Below are positions 5,023-8,742 of a stretch of DNA of 8,742 bases, piece after piece. Within the stretch, counting starts at the first letter, position 1; each line of letters opens with the position of its first letter. The stretch lies in NCBI GenBank assembly GCA_018894495.1, contig JAHIOY010000144.1, positions 1 to 8,742 on the forward strand, given 5' to 3'. The notes under the pieces were generated by a model that ran no database searches, was not told the DNA's origin, and saw nothing but the letters and a program-made list of their open reading frames with translations. Origin of the DNA: Patescibacteria group bacterium. Its GTDB lineage: Bacteria; Patescibacteriota; Minisyncoccia; Minisyncoccales; JAHIOY01. Made by a program: the position numbers and the translations under genes.

Positions 5023-5120
5023 AAGCGCTTCGCTAAATTAAAAATTTAAAATGAAAAACTAAAAATGACAACTAAAAAATAAAAATTATTTTAGTTTTCT
5101 AGTTTTAGTTCCCCTTTTTC

Positions 5121-5288
5121 TTATTTTTCTACCTTCTTTTCTTTTTCTCCTTCCTTATCTTGCAATTTTAACACTTTTGCGATTTCTTCTTTTTCTTGCG
5201 AAGTAATTGCCTCTTTTTTCCCTTCAGTTTTTTTTCCGAAAATCTTTTCTTCAATTTTTCTCGCAATTCTTCTTTCTCCGTTTGGCAT
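5121..5288 (-). CDS. Small Lys/Glu-rich protein, 55 aa, in the ATP synthase cluster
   Basis: An ATG at 5288 opens 55 sense codons ending in TAA. The peptide starts MPNGERRIARKIEEKIFGKK, has a middle EAITSQEKEEIAKVLKLQ and ends in a charged tail KEGEKEKKVEK. Lysine and glutamate dominate, and two short amphipathic helices look likely. No known domain was recognised. It lies between the HEPN gene and atpD, on the same strand. The evidence that it is real is the open frame and the protein-like composition; against it are its size, a run of eight A's and no clear Shine-Dalgarno site. Confidence 0.5.
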   Translation of the reverse strand: MPNGERRIARKIEEKIFGKKTEGKKEAITSQEKEEIAKVLKLQDKEGEKEKKVEK

Positions 5289-5360
5289 ATTTTTAAATTA
5301 AATCTTTTTAAACTTCGACCTTTTGTTGACTTTTGGTTCAACTACTTTTCTCAACGTAAT

Positions 5361-5786
5361 TTATCCGTTTAAAATTCCGATTTTAATTTTTACTAATTTA
5401 CCAATAGTTTCAGCAATTTCTATTGCTTCTTTTGCCTCTGTTTTAGTTCGAGGTGGAAGCGTAACTGGATAGCGCAAATAAATATAATAATCAGTGATTT
5501 TTTTACAAAAATCTAAATATTCATTAAATCCTTTATCTATTTTAGCACATTGTTTTACAAAATATGATAAATCATGAATTTTCGGAAAATCCTTTTTATG
5601 AAAAATAAGAAAACCCTTAAGATATTTTTCTGTGGCTTGGTGTGCCTGAATGCAAATATGAGAATAAAAATCATCAAACTCCTCAAAAGCGGCCTTAGCA
5701 AATCTGATGTCATTGTCAGCAATGGCAAACCACTCTTTGGCCATTTTTTTATTGTTCTTGTTAGAATGATTACTTTCTTTTCCCAT
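5361..5786 (-). CDS. HEPN-domain protein, partner of an MNT nucleotidyltransferase
   Basis: HEPN proteins are helical and often act as RNA-cutting toxins or as partners of MNT nucleotidyltransferases. The family marks are present: WFAIADNDIRFAKAAF (19-34), IQAHQATEKYLKGFLI (46-61), PKIHDLSYFVKQC (68-80) and a late TDYYIYLRYP (98-107), as in the COG2250 type. The R-x4-6-H motif of active HEPN nucleases is not visible: no histidine follows any arginine at that spacing. The gene overlaps the MNT gene by 17 bases, typical of the pair. The ATG at 5786 has AAGGA ten bases upstream; Met15 is an alternative start that would drop a polar leader (KESNHSNKNNKK). The pair is embedded between atpG and atpD. 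Confidence 0.85.
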   Translation of the reverse strand: MGKESNHSNKNNKKMAKEWFAIADNDIRFAKAAFEEFDDFYSHICIQAHQATEKYLKGFLIFHKKDFPKIHDLSYFVKQCAKIDKGFNEYLDFCKKITDYYIYLRYPVTLPPRTKTEAKEAIEIAETIGKLVKIKIGILNG

Positions 5787-6096
5787 AAAGGAGTTTTCCT
5801 TGATTTAATATCCGCTTTATAAAAAAATCTCCTAATCTTAACCTATTTTTTACCTCTCGGGAAGTAAAAACTAATATATCAAGCGGAACAACCGGTTCAA
5901 TCGCTTTTCTCACTTCGTAACATCTTTGGATAGGATCTTTTCGGGTATTTTTAATAATAAACAAATCAACATCGCTATCTTTTATTGGTTTTCCCCAGGC
6001 CCAAGAGCCGAAAAGAATAATTTTTTCCGGCTGAAAGCCCTTGACGATTTTTTCTGTTATTTCCTTAATTTTTTGGCTAATTTTCCTCTCGGTCAT
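5770..6096 (-). CDS. MNT-type minimal nucleotidyltransferase
   Basis: This is a single-domain member of the DNA polymerase beta-like nucleotidyltransferase family (COG1708/MNT). IILFGSWAWGKPIKDSDVDL (26-45) contains the G-S-x10-D-x-D signature: Gly30, Ser31, Asp42 and Asp44. A third metal-binding Asp73 sits in PLDILVF. MNT proteins paired with HEPN proteins are known to add AMP to the partner and so silence it. At 108 residues it is full length for the minimal type. It starts five bases after the atpG stop, with an AAAAGAT leader, and its last codons overlap the HEPN start. It is therefore probably transcribed with the ATP synthase genes. The role as antitoxin is inferred from the family. Confidence 0.9.
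   Translation of the reverse strand: MTERKISQKIKEITEKIVKGFQPEKIILFGSWAWGKPIKDSDVDLFIIKNTRKDPIQRCYEVRKAIEPVVPLDILVFTSREVKNRLRLGDFFIKRILNQGKLLYGKRK
5788..5801 (-). promoter_or_regulatory. Hairpin covering the HEPN ribosome binding site
   Basis: On the minus strand AAGGA, AAAC, TCCTT precedes the HEPN ATG directly. The AAGGA is the likely Shine-Dalgarno site, and it can pair with TCCTT in a 5-bp stem. The stem lies inside the end of the MNT frame, so ribosomes finishing MNT would open it. Confidence 0.4.
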
Positions 6097-6101
6097 ATCT
6101 T

Positions 6102-6995
6102 TTATATTGTTGCTTCTTTAGCGCTGGTAATTTCACAAACCTCGGCCGTTATCTGGGCCTGTCTGGATTTATTATATTCCAAGGTCAAATCCTTTATAAT
6201 TTCCTTGGCGTTATCCATTGCTCTTTTCATTGCCATCATTCTGCTGGCATGCTCTGAGGCGTTGGCTTCCAAAATCGCATGATAAATTTCAAATTCAATC
6301 AATCGCAGAACCAATTGCTCTATAATTTCTTTTAACGAGGGCTCAAAAATATATTCGCATCTTTTCTCAACAGTCGTCTCGCCGGCAAGTTTTTCCAGCA
6401 TCTCGGCAAAAACCGCTTTCTTTAAGGGCAAGACCTGAATTTTCCTCGGAACCTGGAAAAAGGGATTGAAATAGTGGGTGCCGTAAAGCAAAATCTTTTG
6501 ATATTCGCCCTCCCTATAATATTTAAATAAAAGAGCAGCCAGGGGCTTTACTTTCTCAAATTTTTCGTAATCTTCAACTTCTAAAAATTCAGCCCTGATA
6601 TGAAAATTTTTCTTTTTAAAGTAATTTATTGTTTTTTTTCCGATTGCCATTATTTCAACCTCGGCTTCTTTTTTAAATTCTACGACTTCCTTTTCGGCAA
6701 ACTTCAAAATGTTTTTATTATAAAGACCGCAAAATCCTTTATTTGAACCAATAACTACGGCTAAAATTTTTTTACCCTCGGCCGGAACAAAATAAAATGG
6801 GACTTCCTTTGATGACTCTTCGTATTCTGACAGCCTTTTTAAAATTCCAACTACCTTTCTGGCAAAGGGCCTGGAGCCGAGCGCCAACTTCGTCGCCCTC
6901 TTCATTTTCACGGCTGAAACCAATTCTAACGCCTTGGTCACGCCAAAGATGCTCTGAGTTAAACCAATTTTATTTTTGATTTCCGGCAATCGCAT
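6102..6995 (-). CDS. atpG: ATP synthase F1 gamma subunit
   Basis: Gamma is the rotating central shaft of F1. The N-terminal helix shows VTKALELVSAVKMKRA (19-34), the family's T-K-A-M-E-M-V-S-A-x-K motif, and GSNKGFCGLYNKNI corresponds to the G-x-C-G-x-Y-N block. The C-terminal helix carries ANASEHASRMMAMKRAMDNA and then DLTLEYNKSRQAQIT, all well kept. The length of 297 is normal for the family. The start lies within the last codons of atpA: the reading frames overlap by 26 bases, so the two are translationally coupled. Five bases downstream comes the MNT gene, which separates it from its usual neighbour atpD. The regulatory Cys loop of chloroplast gamma is absent, as is usual in bacteria. Confidence 0.97.
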   Translation of the reverse strand: MRLPEIKNKIGLTQSIFGVTKALELVSAVKMKRATKLALGSRPFARKVVGILKRLSEYEESSKEVPFYFVPAEGKKILAVVIGSNKGFCGLYNKNILKFAEKEVVEFKKEAEVEIMAIGKKTINYFKKKNFHIRAEFLEVEDYEKFEKVKPLAALLFKYYREGEYQKILLYGTHYFNPFFQVPRKIQVLPLKKAVFAEMLEKLAGETTVEKRCEYIFEPSLKEIIEQLVLRLIEFEIYHAILEANASEHASRMMAMKRAMDNAKEIIKDLTLEYNKSRQAQITAEVCEITSAKEATI

Positions 6996-8493
6996 AATAT
7001 CTTTTTGCTACCTCCTGAATAATTTTGTCCAATTCAATTTTAGTGGAAGGGTCCAAATCCCTTGATTTTTTTATTGAATTAAAAATTTCTGGTTTTTCAA
7101 CTTCTATTGCCTGATATAATTCCCTTTCAAAGCCTTTGATATCTTCAATTTTAATTTTATCCAAAAAACCTTCAACTCCGGCGTAAATAATCGCTACCTC
7201 CTTTTCTAAGGGCAGGGGGCTTAACTTCTCTTGTTTTAAAAGTTCTCTTATTCTTTTTCCCCTTTCTAACCGTTTTTTTGTTTCCGGGTCTACTTCTTCA
7301 ATAAATTCCAAGAAACGCTCCATTTCCAAGAATTGGGCTAAGTCCAATTTCAGAGTTGCGGCGATTTTTTTCATTGCTTTTGTCTGAGCGGCCGACCCTA
7401 CTCTGGAAACCGACAAACCGACGTTTACTTCCGGTCTCTGACCTTTTAGGTAAAGCGAGGAATCAAAATATATCTGGCCATCGCAAATTGAAATGACATT
7501 GGTCGGAATGTAGCCGCTAATGTCGCCGGCTTGGGTTTCAATTATTGGTATGGCGGTTAAAGAACCGCCGCCCCGCTTTTGGCTTAATTTAGCCGCCCTT
7601 TCCAAAAGCCGGGAGTGCAAATAAAAAATATCCCCGGGATATGCCTCTCTGCCCGGCGGTCTTCTTAAAATTAAGGCAATTTGCCTCCAGGCATAACTAT
7701 GTTTTGTTAAGTCGTCGTAGATTACCAAAGAATCGCGGCCTTTTTCCATAAAATATTCACCCTGAGCGCAGCCGGCATAAGGAGCTAAATACCAAAAAGA
7801 AATAGGAGAAGAAGCCGGAGCCGAAACAACAATAGTATAATCCATAGCCCCGGATTTTTTTAACGCCTCAACTATTCTGGCAATCTCGGCTTCTCTTTTT
7901 CCAATTGCGACATAAACGCAAATTGGCCGTTTTGACTCCTGTTTTTGATTTAAAATAGCAGTGAGAGCAAAAGAGGACTTGTCGGTAATTCTGTCTCCTA
8001 AAAATAACTCCCTTTGGCCCCGTCCTATGGGAATTAAAGCGTCAAGCATTTTTATTCCGGTATGCAAAGGGAAATTAACCGGTTCTCTCTCCATTACACC
8101 CGGACCAATTTTTTCCAGAGGAAAAATTTTTTCGGCTTTTATTTCTCCTTTTCCGTCCAAGGGATTTCCCAAAGGGTCAATAACTCTGCCGATAAAATTT
8201 TCTCCCACCGGGCAAGAGAGAATCTTTTTTGTTCTTTTGACGATGTCTCCTTCCCTGATTTTAGAAAAGTCCCCTAAAACAATTGCTCCGACGTTATCTT
8301 CTTCCAAATTTAAAACAACGGCTTCAATTCCCGACTGAGCAAACTTTACGATTTCAAAATTTTCAACGTCAGACAATCCAAAAATTCGGACTACGCCGTC
8401 TTTAACTTCAATAACCTCTCCAATTTCTTCTTTTTTCGCTTCAAATTCCAGTTTTTCTACCTCTTTTTTTAAAATTTCAAAAGTGTTCTCCAT
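6970..8493 (-). CDS. atpA: ATP synthase F1 alpha subunit
   Basis: Alpha alternates with beta in the F1 head, binds a non-catalytic nucleotide and supplies an arginine to the catalytic site. GIKMLDALIPIGRGQREL (146-163), AWRQIALILRRPPGREAYPG (268-287), LHSRLLERAAK (292-302), TQAGDISGYIPTNVISICDG (320-339) and NVGLSVSRVGSAAQTKAMKK (357-376, with arginine-finger Arg364) are all intact. Its 507 residues match the family. The P-loop reads GDRITDKSS (166-174) where GDRQTGKTA is usual: Lys172 stays, but Gly171 is replaced by Asp, which may weaken non-catalytic nucleotide binding. The ATG at 8493 has no Shine-Dalgarno site. Neither atpH nor atpF lies directly upstream, which is not the usual order. 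The end overlaps atpG. Confidence 0.98.
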   Translation of the reverse strand: MENTFEILKKEVEKLEFEAKKEEIGEVIEVKDGVVRIFGLSDVENFEIVKFAQSGIEAVVLNLEEDNVGAIVLGDFSKIREGDIVKRTKKILSCPVGENFIGRVIDPLGNPLDGKGEIKAEKIFPLEKIGPGVMEREPVNFPLHTGIKMLDALIPIGRGQRELFLGDRITDKSSFALTAILNQKQESKRPICVYVAIGKREAEIARIVEALKKSGAMDYTIVVSAPASSPISFWYLAPYAGCAQGEYFMEKGRDSLVIYDDLTKHSYAWRQIALILRRPPGREAYPGDIFYLHSRLLERAAKLSQKRGGGSLTAIPIIETQAGDISGYIPTNVISICDGQIYFDSSLYLKGQRPEVNVGLSVSRVGSAAQTKAMKKIAATLKLDLAQFLEMERFLEFIEEVDPETKKRLERGKRIRELLKQEKLSPLPLEKEVAIIYAGVEGFLDKIKIEDIKGFERELYQAIEVEKPEIFNSIKKSRDLDPSTKIELDKIIQEVAKRYYAIAGNQK

Positions 8494-8638
8494 AAAATTG
8501 ATTAAATCCGAAATTCGAATATCGAAATTCGAAACAATATCAAATATCTAAATTCAAATAATTAAAACACGGGTTTTGAATTTAGAACATTAGAACCTTG
8601 AACTTGTTTCGTGCTTCGAATTTCGTGCTTCGTGCTTT
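8494..8638. repeat. Repeat-rich leader upstream of atpA
   Basis: The 145-bp gap has CGAAATTCGA twice (8509-8518 and 8523-8532) and TTCGTGCTT three times (8608-8616, 8622-8630, 8629-8637). The rest is AT-rich with related words such as AAATTC and TAGAAC. It should hold the promoter of the ATP synthase cluster if that cluster is not read from upstream. The best minus-strand match is TTGATA, 16 bases, TATTCG, too weak to call. Confidence 0.6.
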
Positions 8639-8742
8639 TCATATTGATTTTCTCATAATAGAACTGAAAATCATCATTAACTCTGTGCTTTCTTTGACAA
8701 TCTCTTGGCATTCTTTTTCTAATTCTTGATTATTATAAACAT
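8639..8742 (-). CDS. C-terminal end of a probable four-helix-bundle protein (23S rRNA IVP-like)
   Basis: The frame enters from the right edge and ends in TGA at 8639-8641, giving 33 residues. The peptide is one amphipathic helix: NQELEKECQEIVKESTEL, then MMIFSSIMRKSI. This fits the last helix of the four-helix-bundle / 23S rRNA intervening-sequence protein family, whose members end in a similar E-x-x-E-L-x-x-I-F-x-S-I-I-K pattern and are common in Patescibacteria. With so little visible, another helical protein is possible. It lies 145 bases upstream of atpA, where atpH or atpF would be expected. Confidence 0.5.
   Translation of the reverse strand, partial: VYNNQELEKECQEIVKESTELMMIFSSIMRKSI

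Noticed and set aside
5325..5342. Terminator after the HEPN region (GTTGA/TCAAC stem)
   Set aside because: The stem is only 5 bp, and on the gene strand it is followed by A-rich sequence, not a U-run.
7961..8338. 125-codon plus-strand frame
   Set aside because: It is antisense to the conserved nucleotide-binding part of atpA, with no sign of independent coding.
8494..8560. Promoter for atpA (TTGATA, 16 bases, TATTCG)
   Set aside because: Both boxes match poorly, and the region is repetitive, so a match of this quality is expected by chance.

Overview
The window reads as a piece of a Candidate Phyla Radiation (Patescibacteria, probably Parcubacteria-like) genome. This rests on the genes being small and AT-rich, on few clear Shine-Dalgarno sites, on AT-rich word repeats between genes, on a compact RluA-type synthase with a very short link before its HRLD motif, and on small palindromes inserted in frame into conserved proteins. 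The lineage call is an inference; there is no rRNA or marker tree here. Every gene I can support lies on the minus strand, so transcription runs from high to low coordinates.

Right part (8742 to 3288): the tail of a probable four-helix-bundle (23S rRNA IVP-like) protein enters from the right edge. A 145-bp repeat-rich gap follows, then the F1 part of an ATP synthase: atpA (alpha), atpG (gamma), atpD (beta) and a short atpC (epsilon). No gene for delta or for the membrane subunits a, b or c lies next to them within the window. Three genes interrupt the F1 cluster between atpG and atpD: an MNT-type nucleotidyltransferase and a HEPN protein whose reading frames overlap (a toxin-antitoxin-type pair), and a 55-codon Lys/Glu-rich gene. 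Two features stand out in the F1 genes: epsilon has only its N-terminal sandwich, and the alpha P-loop has Asp where Gly is usual.

Middle (3259 to 1979): an RluA-family pseudouridine synthase, ribosomal protein L19 (rplS) and tRNA-Leu(GAG) form a translation-related block. Both the synthase and L19 carry extra in-frame peptides encoded by GC-rich palindromes. One of these palindromes recurs between genes, so a small mobile palindromic repeat seems to be able to land inside proteins, much like Rickettsia palindromic elements.

Left part (1860 to 1): an overlapping DUF4258/DUF2283 pair (a second toxin-antitoxin-like module), then three closely packed small genes of unknown role: a CxxC protein, a membrane protein with an 18-bp tandem duplication, and an 85-aa protein with a likely TTG start. 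A non-coding stretch of about 270 bp follows, holding a roughly 200-bp imperfect palindrome (MITE-like element or rod-shaped RNA). At the edge is the C-terminal part of an HD-superfamily hydrolase that has lost its N-terminal half.

The best candidates for something undescribed are the MNT/HEPN pair plus small charged gene inside the ATP synthase cluster, the protein-embedded palindrome family, and the 200-bp palindrome.
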